A stretch of 64,000 nucleotides of DNA from Neptunicoccus cionae. GTDB lineage: Bacteria; Pseudomonadota; Alphaproteobacteria; Rhodobacterales; Rhodobacteraceae. Position 1 is the first letter of the stretch. Every line of letters starts with the position of its first letter. A program made the position numbers and the translations under genes. The notes beneath the pieces were generated by a model. That model was not told where the DNA came from. It worked only from the letters and a program-made list of their open reading frames with translations, and ran no database searches. Positions 42,495 to 52,588 of this stretch are shown here, one piece after another. The stretch spans positions 62,001-126,000 of the forward strand of contig NZ_BMKA01000006.1 in the NCBI RefSeq assembly GCF_014643735.1, read 5' to 3'.

Positions 42495-43883
42495 ATGGCA
42501 CAGGCAGCCCTTCCTCCGTATTTCAATATCTCCGCAGATGACGCGCTGGCGGAACTTGGCGATCCCGTGGCCACATCGGATTTTGCCCATGTGGCGCAGG
42601 TCTGCACAAGGGGGCGGGAGGATCTGATGTCCCGCGGTCATGTGGTGGATGGCAAGAAATCCCTGCGGCTGTTTTCCACTTGGGAGATCACCAAATATCT
42701 GATCCCTGTGGCCACCCCCCATTTCCGCCGTGTGCTCAAAGCAAACCCGAACCTGCCCCAAGGCGAGAGCGAAACCGAAGGTGGTGCGAAGTGGTTCACG
42801 CTGGACGAGGTTCTGCGCCTGCGGGCCCATTTCGCGACCGAGGGATCGAAGTCCAAGGAATACACCCCCTACCGTCCCAAGGGCCTGCCCGCCAAAATCG
42901 CCGCTGTGGCGAATTTCAAGGGCGGGGTGGGCAAGACCAGCACGGCGGCCCATCTGGCCATGTCAGCGGCGCTGGACGGCTACAGGGTGCTGGTGATTGA
43001 TCTGGACAGCCAAGGCTCCATGACCTCGATCTTCGGGGGCACGGTGAAGGATGAATGGGACACGGTGTTCCCGCTGATCGCGCGGGACTATGCCACCGAC
43101 CTTCAGGCAGAAAACCGGCGCCGTGCGGATCGGGGCGATGCGCCCCTGCCCCTTGATGATACCATGACCGAAGCGTTGAAGGTTACCGCCCAGGAGATCA
43201 CCCAGAAAACCCACTGGCCGAATATTGATCTAATCGGCGCGCAGTTGAACCTCTACTGGGCAGAGTTCCAGATCCCCGTCTGGCGCATGGGGCTGAAAAG
43301 CTGGAAGCTGTGGGATGCGCTGACCAACGCGCTGGAACGGGACGGGGTGCTTGATGATTACGATCTGGTAATTTTGGACACCCCCCCTGCCCTTGGCTAT
43401 CTGACCATCAACGGGCTGACGGCCGCCGATATTCTGATGGTGCCGATGGGGGCGTCTTTTCTTGAATTTGACTCAACGGGTCGGTTCTTTGACATGCTCC
43501 ACGCCACGTTCAATTCCATTGAGGAAGGCGAGAACATGGCGGCCCGCGCACTCGGGCGGGATGAGATCCGTTTTGAATGGGATGCGGTGCGCACGGTGAT
43601 CACCCGCTATGACAGCGGCCAGCAGGCGGAACTGGCGTCTTTGATGCAGGCCTATATGGGGCGGTTTATGACCCCCTACAGGCAGGATTACACCGCTCTG
43701 GTGGGTCAGGCTGGCGAACAGGTCAATGGCATCTACGAGGCCGATTACCGCGATTTCAACCGCGAGACCTATGCCCGCGGGCGCGAAACCTTCGATCAGA
43801 CCTATGCGATGTTCAAAAAGCTGCTGATCGGAAGCTGGCGGCGGGACGAGCTGGAGGCGCACGGCGCCGCTACAAAATCCTAA
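42495..43883 (+). CDS. parA: Plasmid partition ATPase ParA
   Basis: A 462-residue ParA. An N-terminal region of about 130 residues includes a helix-turn-helix-like segment (SLRLFSTWEITKYL, about 55-68) typical of large plasmid ParA proteins that autoregulate. The deviant Walker A is FKGGVGKTSTAAH (about 140-152), Walker A' is LVIDLDSQGSMT (about 170), and Walker B is LVILDTPPALGYL (about 292). It moves plasmid copies along the nucleoid. Divergent from repA; parB follows 69 bases downstream. Confidence 0.93.
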   Translation: MAQAALPPYFNISADDALAELGDPVATSDFAHVAQVCTRGREDLMSRGHVVDGKKSLRLFSTWEITKYLIPVATPHFRRVLKANPNLPQGESETEGGAKWFTLDEVLRLRAHFATEGSKSKEYTPYRPKGLPAKIAAVANFKGGVGKTSTAAHLAMSAALDGYRVLVIDLDSQGSMTSIFGGTVKDEWDTVFPLIARDYATDLQAENRRRADRGDAPLPLDDTMTEALKVTAQEITQKTHWPNIDLIGAQLNLYWAEFQIPVWRMGLKSWKLWDALTNALERDGVLDDYDLVILDTPPALGYLTINGLTAADILMVPMGASFLEFDSTGRFFDMLHATFNSIEEGENMAARALGRDEIRFEWDAVRTVITRYDSGQQAELASLMQAYMGRFMTPYRQDYTALVGQAGEQVNGIYEADYRDFNRETYARGRETFDQTYAMFKKLLIGSWRRDELEAHGAATKS

Positions 43884-43952
43884 TGGCTTGTTGTCATAAG
43901 ACCGAGGCATTCCCCGCGTTTTCTTTGTCCAAGGACAGAAAGGAATAACATC

Positions 43953-44966
43953 ATGGCCCGCAAGAGACTGGCTCCGGCAAAACCGGATTTCCTGACACAG
44001 GACGCCCCTGCCCCCGACACCACCTCCGCGCCGGAAGCACCGCGCATGTCCGGCCCGCCGATTGCACAGGTCGCAGCGGAGGCTTCGGCCCATAACGCCC
44101 TGCAAGGTCTGGCCGAGGACATCAGTCGCGCGCGGGCTGCGGGCAAGATGATCCTTGATATTCCGCTGGAAGATATTGCGCCGGATCATCTGGCACGGGA
44201 CCGCATCCGGCTCGACGGCGAGGAAATGAAGGCGCTGATGGATTCCATCCTGCGCCACGGCCAGCGCACCCCGATTGAGGTGATGGAGATTGAAGGGTCG
44301 CAGAAATACGGTCTGATTTCGGGCTGGCGGCGGTTGATGGCGCTGGAGTTTCTGCGCAAGGACAATCCGAACAGCCCGCAATTTGCCACAGTGCAGGCGC
44401 TGCTGCGCAAACCCGATGCCTCGGTCGATGCTTATGTGGCGATGGTTGAGGAAAACGAGATCCGCGTTGGTCTGAGCTACTACGAGCGGGCCAGCGTTGC
44501 TGCCGAGGCGGTCAAGCACGGGGTGTTTGAGACCGAGAAACAGGCGTTGTTGTCGCTGTTTGCCACCGCCAGCCGCCCCAAACGCTCTCGCATTCGGTCC
44601 TTCATCGAAATCTATCACGCCCTTGGCGATGTGCTTTGCTTTCCGGGGCATATTCCCGAACGGCTGGGCCTGTCGCTGGTGGAAGGGCTGCGGCGTGATC
44701 CTGAACTTGCAGACCGGATCGAACGGGCCCTGCAGGAGAAACAACCAACAACGCCTGATGCAGAGCTGGCCGTTTTGGCGCCATTGGCCGCACCGCCCAA
44801 AGAACCAAAGCCTGCGACCGCTAAAAAAGACGCGCCGGTCCGCCAGAAACTTGGCAACGGGCTGGAAGTGTCTTTGAAGCAGGGGCGCATTGAAATCAGA
44901 GGGGAAAATCTGGACGAGAAGACCCTTGAAAGGGTCGTATCCCTGCTGGAACAAGAGTCTTTTTAG
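43953..44966 (+). CDS. parB: Plasmid partition protein ParB
   Basis: A 337-residue ParB. The ParB N-terminal nuclease-like/CTPase domain (about 60-170) includes DSILRHGQRTPIEV (about 95) and GWRRLMALEFLR (about 130). A helix-turn-helix central domain follows (about 180-250), and the C-terminal dimerisation region is about 290-337. It binds parS. The 18-base palindromes at 44987 and 46253 are the best candidate sites, and the first lies only 20 bases past its stop. Confidence 0.92.
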   Translation: MARKRLAPAKPDFLTQDAPAPDTTSAPEAPRMSGPPIAQVAAEASAHNALQGLAEDISRARAAGKMILDIPLEDIAPDHLARDRIRLDGEEMKALMDSILRHGQRTPIEVMEIEGSQKYGLISGWRRLMALEFLRKDNPNSPQFATVQALLRKPDASVDAYVAMVEENEIRVGLSYYERASVAAEAVKHGVFETEKQALLSLFATASRPKRSRIRSFIEIYHALGDVLCFPGHIPERLGLSLVEGLRRDPELADRIERALQEKQPTTPDAELAVLAPLAAPPKEPKPATAKKDAPVRQKLGNGLEVSLKQGRIEIRGENLDEKTLERVVSLLEQESF

Positions 44967-44986
44967 GGTCTTAGGCACGGCCCCGA

Positions 44987-45004
44987 TGTTCCGCGTGCGG
45001 AACA
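44987..45004. promoter_or_regulatory. Palindrome 1, candidate parS centromere
   Basis: TGTTCCGC-GT-GCGGAACA: eight-base arms with a two-base centre, 20 bases after the parB stop. Size, TGTT/AACA ends and position fit a ParB-binding site. An identical element, in reverse, is at 46253. Confidence 0.7.
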
Positions 45005-45024
45005 ATCAGGGATATGACAGTTTT

Positions 45025-45067
45025 AGGCGCGGCGCGGCAGAACAACCGCAGCCGCGCCTTTGTTTTT
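45025..45067 (+). terminator. Strong terminator of the parAB operon
   Basis: AGGCGCGGC (45025-45033) pairs with GCCGCGCCT (45051-45059), extended by an inner GCGG/CCGC pairing, and TTTGTTTTT follows. It isolates parAB from the photoreceptor kinase gene. Confidence 0.85.
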
Positions 45068-45231
45068 AAGGGGTTCAAAGATCGAAACCGCTTCACAGCC
45101 CCATTTTTACCCGCTAGACAAGAGTACGGTAGGAAAGCTTGCTCTCTGCCGGTGAGTTTGCGGCATAGGGGGAACTGCGTGGCGCATCGGGGAAACCGGG
45201 ATTGTATAATCCCGAAACGGGAGAGTCTCCT

Positions 45232-46233
45232 TTGAACGTTGCTAATGGCCGTGCGCGGTGGGATCTGGATAATGACAAGGCCATCGCAGAGGCCGTGCGT
45301 CATGCGCGGATTCCCTTGTGTATTTCGGACCCGAACCTACCAGACAATCCGATTGTTTTTGCCAATGCCGCCTTTCTGGAGCTGACCGGATATTCCGAAG
45401 CCGAAGTGGTCGGGCGCAATTGTCGTTTCTTGCAAGGCCCCGAGACCACCCGCGAAAGCGTGGAAGCGGTGCGCAATGCCATTCTTGCCCAGAAGGTGGA
45501 AACGGTGGAGATCATCAACTACCGCGCTGACGGGTCGCGCTTTGACAACGCGCTACAGATCGGCCCTATTCTGGATGACGCTGGCAACCTTGTGTTCATC
45601 TTCGGCTCGCAGCTGGATGTAACGCAAAAGCGCCAGCAGCAGGAACGGGCCCGTAAACTGGCCAATGAAGAACTGGTGCACCGCCTGCGCAATATCGTCA
45701 ATGTGATGTCCGTTGTTATCAAGATGTCTGCGCGGGAAGAGCTGGACACCAAAACGCTCGGCGCGTTGGTGATACAGCGTCTGCAAGCCCTCAGCGATGC
45801 CCATTTCACGGCGATCACCCAGCCTGTGGATGTGGGCGTGGAGCTTGGGGAACTGGCACAGGGGGTTCTGGCGGCCTATGCCCCGAAAGGCCTCGAGCAA
45901 TTTGCATTGCAGGGGCCGCAGGTGGCGCTGCAGGGGCATCTTTTGTCCTGCATGTCGCTGGGCCTGCATGAATTCGCTACCAATTCTGTCAAACACGGTG
46001 CGCTCGGGGCCGAGACTGGTAAGGTCACGCTGGACTGGAGCGTAGAGTCTGGGGAAGACGGTGCGCGGCATCTGGTGCTTCACTGGGCCGAGAGTGGCGG
46101 ACCGAAAGTGGTTCAGCCCGAGCGGCGGAGCGGATCGAAGATTGTGAACGATCTGTTTGTGGCTGTGGGGGGCACGATCACACTGGACTGGGCGGAAACC
46201 GGACTGTTGGCCCGTGTCAGCTTTCCGCTGTAG
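45232..46233 (+). CDS. LOV-domain HWE-family histidine kinase
   Basis: A 333-residue protein. The LOV photosensor has GRNCRFLQG with the flavin-binding Cys at about residue 64, and a PAS/PAC C-terminal part (ADGSRFDNALQIGPI). The kinase part is HWE type: H-box EELVHRLRNIVNVM (His about 150), N-box HEFATNSVKHG (Asn about 251) and HWAE (Trp about 285, Glu 287). It has no membrane helix. Start TTG 45232 has GGAGAG eight bases upstream; an earlier TTG at 45202 lacks one. It is flanked by two candidate parS palindromes and has no receiver gene beside it. Confidence 0.9.
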   Translation: MNVANGRARWDLDNDKAIAEAVRHARIPLCISDPNLPDNPIVFANAAFLELTGYSEAEVVGRNCRFLQGPETTRESVEAVRNAILAQKVETVEIINYRADGSRFDNALQIGPILDDAGNLVFIFGSQLDVTQKRQQQERARKLANEELVHRLRNIVNVMSVVIKMSAREELDTKTLGALVIQRLQALSDAHFTAITQPVDVGVELGELAQGVLAAYAPKGLEQFALQGPQVALQGHLLSCMSLGLHEFATNSVKHGALGAETGKVTLDWSVESGEDGARHLVLHWAESGGPKVVQPERRSGSKIVNDLFVAVGGTITLDWAETGLLARVSFPL

Positions 46234-46248
46234 ACTCTGATCCGGATT

Positions 46249-46274
46249 GAAATGTTCCGCACGCGGAACATTTC
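46249..46274. promoter_or_regulatory. Palindrome 2, candidate parS centromere
   Basis: The 18-base core TGTTCCGC-AC-GCGGAACA (46253-46270) is the exact reverse complement of palindrome 1. Here the arms extend to 12 bases (GAAATGTTCCGC, 46249-46260; GCGGAACATTTC, 46263-46274). It lies 15 bases after the kinase gene. Confidence 0.7.
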
Positions 46275-46288
46275 AGAAGCGCCCTGCC

Positions 46289-47263
46289 CTACAATCCGCC
46301 CAGAAACGTGTAGGAATAGGTCCAGCTGTTGGTATAGCGGTTCTCGATTTGTAACTGGCCGGATTTGACCGCAAGGCTGCTGGTGTTGACTGATCCGGTT
46401 GTCCCGTCCAGCACCGCCGTGCCGAGATTGGCAAAGCTGCTGCCGGTATAAATTGTGTCACAGGCCAGCGAGCCGCCGGTGTCATAACAGAAAATCCCGC
46501 TGTGGCTGCTTTGGGGATAGCTGGCGTGTACCACGGTGATCAGCACAAATCCCCCCGCGCCCGGCGTGTCGATCAGGCCCACAGCATCCTGATCCACCGT
46601 CAGCTTGCCGCTGGTCAGGCATTTGGCCTGTGTTGTGGCGCTGGCGGGATCAAAGGACAGGGCGGTGTCAAAACTGCTGCCATCCGCGCTGACCTTGATG
46701 CGAAAGCTGTCATCCCCTGCCAGCCCCATTTCCGCCCGTCCCGACCAGTTGCTTTGATACAGCAAAGATGCGGTGTCGCTGCTGCTGGCTTTGTTAATCT
46801 TGAGCTGATGCCCTGCCCCGTCATGGCTCAGCAATGTGGCGTCCCCCGATACCGCCAGCGGATTGGTCCCATCGGATACGGTGTTGACGCCAAGGCCGCT
46901 CAGGTTTTGCAGGGTGACACTGTTGCCCCAGCCACTGCCGTCAAAGGTAATTCCCGCCGCCTCGTCCAGCGCATAGGCGCGCCAGCCGGCCTGTGGCAGG
47001 GTGAAAGCCCATGCTGCCCCCTGCCAGACGGCTATGGCGCCCTCCTGCCCTTCCCATCCGCCGCTGGCGGTGGCCGCGACCACGTAGCAATCCCCGATGG
47101 CGGGGCTGGCCGGGGGGCTGGCAATGGCGCGGCTGATCACAGTCAGTTGCACCAGCAGGTCAAGCATACGGATTGATTCATTGTGGGTGACATGTTTTTG
47201 CGCCTGCGCGGGCAGGATATAGGGCAGGCTAAGGATCGGGGAGGTGTCTGGGGAAACGGTCAT
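46289..47263 (-). CDS. DUF2793 protein, phage-tail/GTA-like
   Basis: A 324-residue protein. The first 125 residues form a DUF2793 domain (SLPYILPAQAQKHVTHNESIRMLD, AIGDCYVVAATASGGWEGQEG), found in phage and gene-transfer-agent tails of Alphaproteobacteria. The rest is a beta-rich repeat region with serine/glycine/threonine-rich stretches, as in tail fibres. ATG 47263 is the start of that domain; the open frame continues upstream without homology. No capsid, portal or terminase gene is nearby, so it is an isolated phage-derived gene, perhaps reused as a surface protein. Confidence 0.75.
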   Translation of the reverse strand: MTVSPDTSPILSLPYILPAQAQKHVTHNESIRMLDLLVQLTVISRAIASPPASPAIGDCYVVAATASGGWEGQEGAIAVWQGAAWAFTLPQAGWRAYALDEAAGITFDGSGWGNSVTLQNLSGLGVNTVSDGTNPLAVSGDATLLSHDGAGHQLKINKASSSDTASLLYQSNWSGRAEMGLAGDDSFRIKVSADGSSFDTALSFDPASATTQAKCLTSGKLTVDQDAVGLIDTPGAGGFVLITVVHASYPQSSHSGIFCYDTGGSLACDTIYTGSSFANLGTAVLDGTTGSVNTSSLAVKSGQLQIENRYTNSWTYSYTFLGGL

Positions 47264-48718
<1,455 letters not shown>

Positions 48719-48722
48719 GACA

Positions 48723-49736
48723 ATGGTAGCGGACGGGCAGCATATCCTGCTGGACCAGCGGCTGGTGGCGGTTGTGGCCACCTTCAATCGTTCTGCCGCG
48801 CTGCAAAAAACCATTGCCCGTCTGCTGGATGAACCCTGCGAGGCGATTGTGGTGGTGGACAACGGCTCCACCGATGGCACGCGGGAGTGGCTGCACGACC
48901 AGACTGACGCGCGGATTTATCCGGTGTTCCCCAAGGACAACCTCGGCGGGGCAGGGGGGTTTGAGCTGGGCATGCATGTGGCGATGGAGCAATTCGATCC
49001 CGATTGGGTTGTGGTCATGGATGATGACGCCCGTCCCGACCCCGGTGCCTTTATCCGCTTTGTCGATGCAGCCCATCACGGCTGGGATGTGCTGGCAGCG
49101 GCGGTTTACTACCCCGATGGCAGTATCTGCGAAATGAACCGCCCCTCGCGCAATCCCTTCTGGCATCTGCGTGAAGCCCTTGGCACCATCTGGGGAACCC
49201 TGCGGGGGCAGGGGCGGCAGGGGTTTCATATTCCCGACAGTGCCTATACCGGCGCGGATGTGCTGCCGGTGGATGCAGCCTCTTTCGTGGGGATGTTTGT
49301 GTCCCGTGCGGTGATCCAGAAGATCGGCCTGCCCGATGGCAAGATGTTCATCTACGGCGATGATGTGGGCTACAGCCTGCGGGCACGGCAGGCGGATTTC
49401 ACCATTGGTTTTGCGCCGGACCTGCGCTTTGAACACGAATGTTCCACTTTTATCGAAAATAAGGTCTACCGGCCCTATTGGAAGATCTATTACAACTACC
49501 GCAACGGGCTGATCAATTACCGCGCGGCGGCTGGAATTTATTTCTGGTTTGTAGCGCCCGTGTTTATTGCGAAATGGTTCCGCAATGCAAAGCATTACGG
49601 TGAAGATAAACATATATTTATCAACCTGTTACGCCGCGCAATCAAAGACGGTTTCGCCAACCGCAGAGAGGTTAGCCACACAGAGGTTCTGGCCCTTGTG
49701 GAGTCATTAAAAACGAAAGATAGGCCCGCGCCATGA
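48723..49736 (+). CDS. Galactofuranosyltransferase-like GT2 (GlfT1 type)
   Basis: A 337-residue GT2 enzyme. VAVVATFNRSAALQKTI opens the fold, VVVDNGSTDGTREWL and FPKDNLGGAGGFELGM follow, and VVMDDDARPDPGAF (about 100) is the metal-binding DDD/DxD site. The N-L-G-G-A-G-G-F segment is typical of galactofuranosyltransferases. Gene order glf then GT supports a galactofuranosyl donor. Its last four bases overlap the next gene's ATG (ATGA). Confidence 0.8.
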   Translation: MVADGQHILLDQRLVAVVATFNRSAALQKTIARLLDEPCEAIVVVDNGSTDGTREWLHDQTDARIYPVFPKDNLGGAGGFELGMHVAMEQFDPDWVVVMDDDARPDPGAFIRFVDAAHHGWDVLAAAVYYPDGSICEMNRPSRNPFWHLREALGTIWGTLRGQGRQGFHIPDSAYTGADVLPVDAASFVGMFVSRAVIQKIGLPDGKMFIYGDDVGYSLRARQADFTIGFAPDLRFEHECSTFIENKVYRPYWKIYYNYRNGLINYRAAAGIYFWFVAPVFIAKWFRNAKHYGEDKHIFINLLRRAIKDGFANRREVSHTEVLALVESLKTKDRPAP

Positions 49737-50707
49737 CCTGTGAACTTGTATTCCATCTCGGGGACCGGAAAACCGGCAGCACCTCGATCCAGAAGACCCT
49801 GACCGATGGCTTGTGGAACAGCGACAGCCGGTCCCTGTATTATACTGCCAACGGGCATAACGGTCCGCTCGCCCATGCGCTGGCAACAGGGGCGAATCCC
49901 GATAATATCCAGCAGCGTTTTACAAGTCTCGGTCAGCGGCTGGCCCGTCATGCCGCGGATGCAGATGTGGCGGTTGTCTCTAGCGAGGGCTTTGAGGATG
50001 TTGCCCCCAAGACCCTTAAACTGGCGCTTGAGGCTTATCTGCCCGACTATGCAGACGCCGTGCGCCTGATTGCCTATGTGCGGCCCCACGGGGCGCGGGT
50101 GCTGTCGGGGTATAGCGAGCAGGTCAAACGGGGCCAGAGTGTCGGCAGCCTTGAGTCTTATTTCAGCGAAGGCATGGCGCTGGGGCGGTTTGATGCCTTT
50201 CCACGGCTGTCCGAATGGCGCGAAGTCTTCGGGGACGCCTTCACCCTGCGCCCGATGATCCGCGACGGTCTGTATCAGGACTGTGTCGTGCAGGACTTTA
50301 TGCGCTATGCGCTGCAAAGTGAGGATTTCTCCCTGTCATGGCAGCCGGATGCAAACCCGTCCCTGTGTGCCCAAGACATCGCCGTGTTGCGGGACATTCA
50401 CCAGCGGCTTGACGGGGCAGGGGTGACACCGGCACAGGCGGGGTATCTCGGTTCGGCGATCGGGGAGCAAATGGCAGAGCATCCAATCCCGAATGGCCAG
50501 CGGCTGCATCTGCCCGCAGATTTGGCAGAGCAGGTGATCGCGGGATGCAAACAGGATGCAGAGGCACTTGACCGGATGTTCTTTGACGCCACCCCGATGA
50601 GCGATGCGCTTAATGCTTTGAAAGGGGCGGGTGATACCCCTGCCGCTCCAGGTCCGGATGCCGCTCGGATTGCCGGTCTGATGGGCGCGTGGCTCGGCCG
50701 GTTGTAA
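49733..50707 (+). CDS. Sulfotransferase-like protein 4
   Basis: A 324-residue protein beginning with the PAPS loop HLGDRKTGSTSIQKTL. A paralogue of the gene at 52589: both share HLGDRKTGST and VRLIAYVRPHG/VRLLAYVRPHG segments. The conserved Arg-Pro-His (AYVRPHG, about 113) fits the 3'-phosphate site. It is coupled to the galactofuranosyltransferase-like gene by a four-base overlap, which suggests sulfation of the galactofuranan. PAPS synthesis genes are not visible in the window. Confidence 0.65.
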   Translation: MTCELVFHLGDRKTGSTSIQKTLTDGLWNSDSRSLYYTANGHNGPLAHALATGANPDNIQQRFTSLGQRLARHAADADVAVVSSEGFEDVAPKTLKLALEAYLPDYADAVRLIAYVRPHGARVLSGYSEQVKRGQSVGSLESYFSEGMALGRFDAFPRLSEWREVFGDAFTLRPMIRDGLYQDCVVQDFMRYALQSEDFSLSWQPDANPSLCAQDIAVLRDIHQRLDGAGVTPAQAGYLGSAIGEQMAEHPIPNGQRLHLPADLAEQVIAGCKQDAEALDRMFFDATPMSDALNALKGAGDTPAAPGPDAARIAGLMGAWLGRL

Positions 50708-50748
50708 GCGCCGCGCCGCATTTTGACAGCCAGTTATTTAGTCGAAGA

Positions 50749-50772
50749 AACAAGGGGTCAGCGCCCCTTGTT
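50749..50772. terminator. Bidirectional hairpin between convergent genes
   Basis: AACAAGGGG (50749-50757) and CCCCTTGTT (50764-50772) pair around a six-base TCAGCG loop. It ends both the plus-strand sulfotransferase transcript and the minus-strand GlfT2-like transcript, overlapping the latter's stop. Confidence 0.55.
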
Positions 50773-52535
50773 CAACTGTCTTTATAAACCTCGTCCCAAT
50801 AACTGGCAGCGGCGATCCTTGGATAGCTCTCACGGTAGTCTTTCACCAGTTCGGGATAGGAATTGCGCAGTTTCCAGAACAGCTTTACGCCCCGCCACAT
50901 CAGGCCGATCCCCCGCCCCGCAGAGCGGCGGGTGGTATAGGCTTTGGTCCGGTCGGTGTTAAGATAGGTGATCCTGCGCGCGCCCCAACAGATATGCAGG
51001 CTGCCACGGTCCTGGGGCGCAACCACCACAGTGCCAGCCCCGAGCATGGGCAGTAGATGTCCGTTCAGGCTGAATTTATAAAGCGCCAGCTTCCAGCGGG
51101 GGATACGACGATGGGGATCGGCCACATTGTCCAGCGTACTCGCATCCACAGGGCGCCAGACTTCGTTTCCGACCATGGATTTGATCCGCCCACGGCGTTC
51201 GGCCATGTCTTTATTATTCAAAAAGAACTCCGGTCCCTGCATCACATCTTCCCATGCCAGAAGACAGGTTTCCATCGTATCATACTGGAATTTAATGATA
51301 TTCCTCAGCAGGAACTTCAGGCCGATCTTGCCCACGCCGGTGCTGCCAATTTCCATGCTGGGAAGGGACAAATGATGCGCCATATGGCTGCGCAAATCCA
51401 GATACCATGTCAGCGGGTTCTCTTTTTCGATGAACCCGTCCTGAAAGGAGACCACCCCGTTCAACAGGGTGATGTTGAAATCATTGGCAATGGAAAAGCT
51501 GACATCATCGCCGCGTACAAAGAACGGATAGGGGTGGTATTGCGCGTGTTCCACGGGAAAGGCGAAGAACCACCAGCCGCCGTAAAGTGTAGGGTAGTGG
51601 TCTCGTTCGGATTCAAATTCCATTTTGGAAAGCGCAGTCAGATCCCGCAGGTCCTGAAAATTGTGCAAAGGGTGGCAGCTCTGGTTGAACCACGCGCCGT
51701 TTTCCCACATGGCCCATTTATGGGTGTTGTTGATCATCGCCCCCGCAATCGCGGTGCGGCTGTCTGTGGCAAGGGCCAGAAACACAAAGCTGCGATGCAG
51801 GCTTTCCATCGGGAAGGCGGCATCGTCATCGGTGAACAGCACATGGGTGAAGTCCCGTTTGATCGCCGTCTGCAACCCCCGTGCAAAACCGCCAGCCCCG
51901 CCCAGATTATCATTGGGGTAATAGCTGGTCTGCGGGCTTTCAGAGACTTGCGCGCTTTTGCCGTTGTCCACCACGAGGATATGAATATTCTCTTTATATT
52001 CATGGTTCTCTAGGTAGCCCTCCAAGCGTTTTACCGTGTTTTGTACCGCTGTTTCCCGTTTGAACGTGGTAATCGAAACCGCCAGACGGGGCAGGGCAGA
52101 CAGAGCCCGTTTTGTGGTGAAACGGGCCCCCGTCAGCCGTGCATCGCTAAGCGCCTTCAGACGGAAGTAGATCATCCCTTTTTGCGAGGTTTCGCTATAG
52201 CTGCTGATGTCTACCAGTGTGGCCTCACCGCTAAGGGTCAGGATCTCGCATTGCTGGGTGTTCCAGGACTGGTCGGGCAGGGCGTGGTAGACTTCCAGTT
52301 CCAGCGTGCCGCTGCCTGTCAGTTCCAGCCACAGATTGTCCAGCGCGCAGGCCTTGTGCCATTTGCCGATTGAAAGCGCGTTGAAGTAAGTGCCAAAATC
52401 CGCTGTTCCGCCCGCGCTGAATTGAAGGGTTTCGCTGGGACGGTCCAGCCCCACCAGATTGTTCAGGCGCACATAAAGGTCGATCTCGGTACAGATATCG
52501 GGATCGGGAAAGGCAATATTCTGTAAGGTAATCAT
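50772..52535 (-). CDS. Galactofuranosyltransferase-like protein (GlfT2 type)
   Basis: A 587-residue enzyme resembling the galactan chain-extending GlfT2. A beta-sandwich N-terminal domain (about 1-150) precedes a GT-A catalytic domain with VSITTFKRETAVQNTVKRL (about 158), YYPNDNLGGAGGFARGL (about 205), the metal site FTDDDAAFP (about 235) and WWFFAFP (about 320). The C-terminal helical domain runs to the end. ATG 52535 has AAGGAT upstream and starts MITLQNIAFP. It likely elongates a galactofuranose chain. It shares a minus-strand cluster with two sulfotransferases. Confidence 0.82.
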   Translation of the reverse strand: MITLQNIAFPDPDICTEIDLYVRLNNLVGLDRPSETLQFSAGGTADFGTYFNALSIGKWHKACALDNLWLELTGSGTLELEVYHALPDQSWNTQQCEILTLSGEATLVDISSYSETSQKGMIYFRLKALSDARLTGARFTTKRALSALPRLAVSITTFKRETAVQNTVKRLEGYLENHEYKENIHILVVDNGKSAQVSESPQTSYYPNDNLGGAGGFARGLQTAIKRDFTHVLFTDDDAAFPMESLHRSFVFLALATDSRTAIAGAMINNTHKWAMWENGAWFNQSCHPLHNFQDLRDLTALSKMEFESERDHYPTLYGGWWFFAFPVEHAQYHPYPFFVRGDDVSFSIANDFNITLLNGVVSFQDGFIEKENPLTWYLDLRSHMAHHLSLPSMEIGSTGVGKIGLKFLLRNIIKFQYDTMETCLLAWEDVMQGPEFFLNNKDMAERRGRIKSMVGNEVWRPVDASTLDNVADPHRRIPRWKLALYKFSLNGHLLPMLGAGTVVVAPQDRGSLHICWGARRITYLNTDRTKAYTTRRSAGRGIGLMWRGVKLFWKLRNSYPELVKDYRESYPRIAAASYWDEVYKDS

Positions 52536-52588
52536 AAGTATATCCTTTGTGCGCAAAAAAATCGGGGCGCTAAATCGGGTAAAGGGCT

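Noticed and set aside
46289-47263. Prophage
   Set aside because: Only one phage-type gene; no integrase, terminase, portal or capsid in the window.
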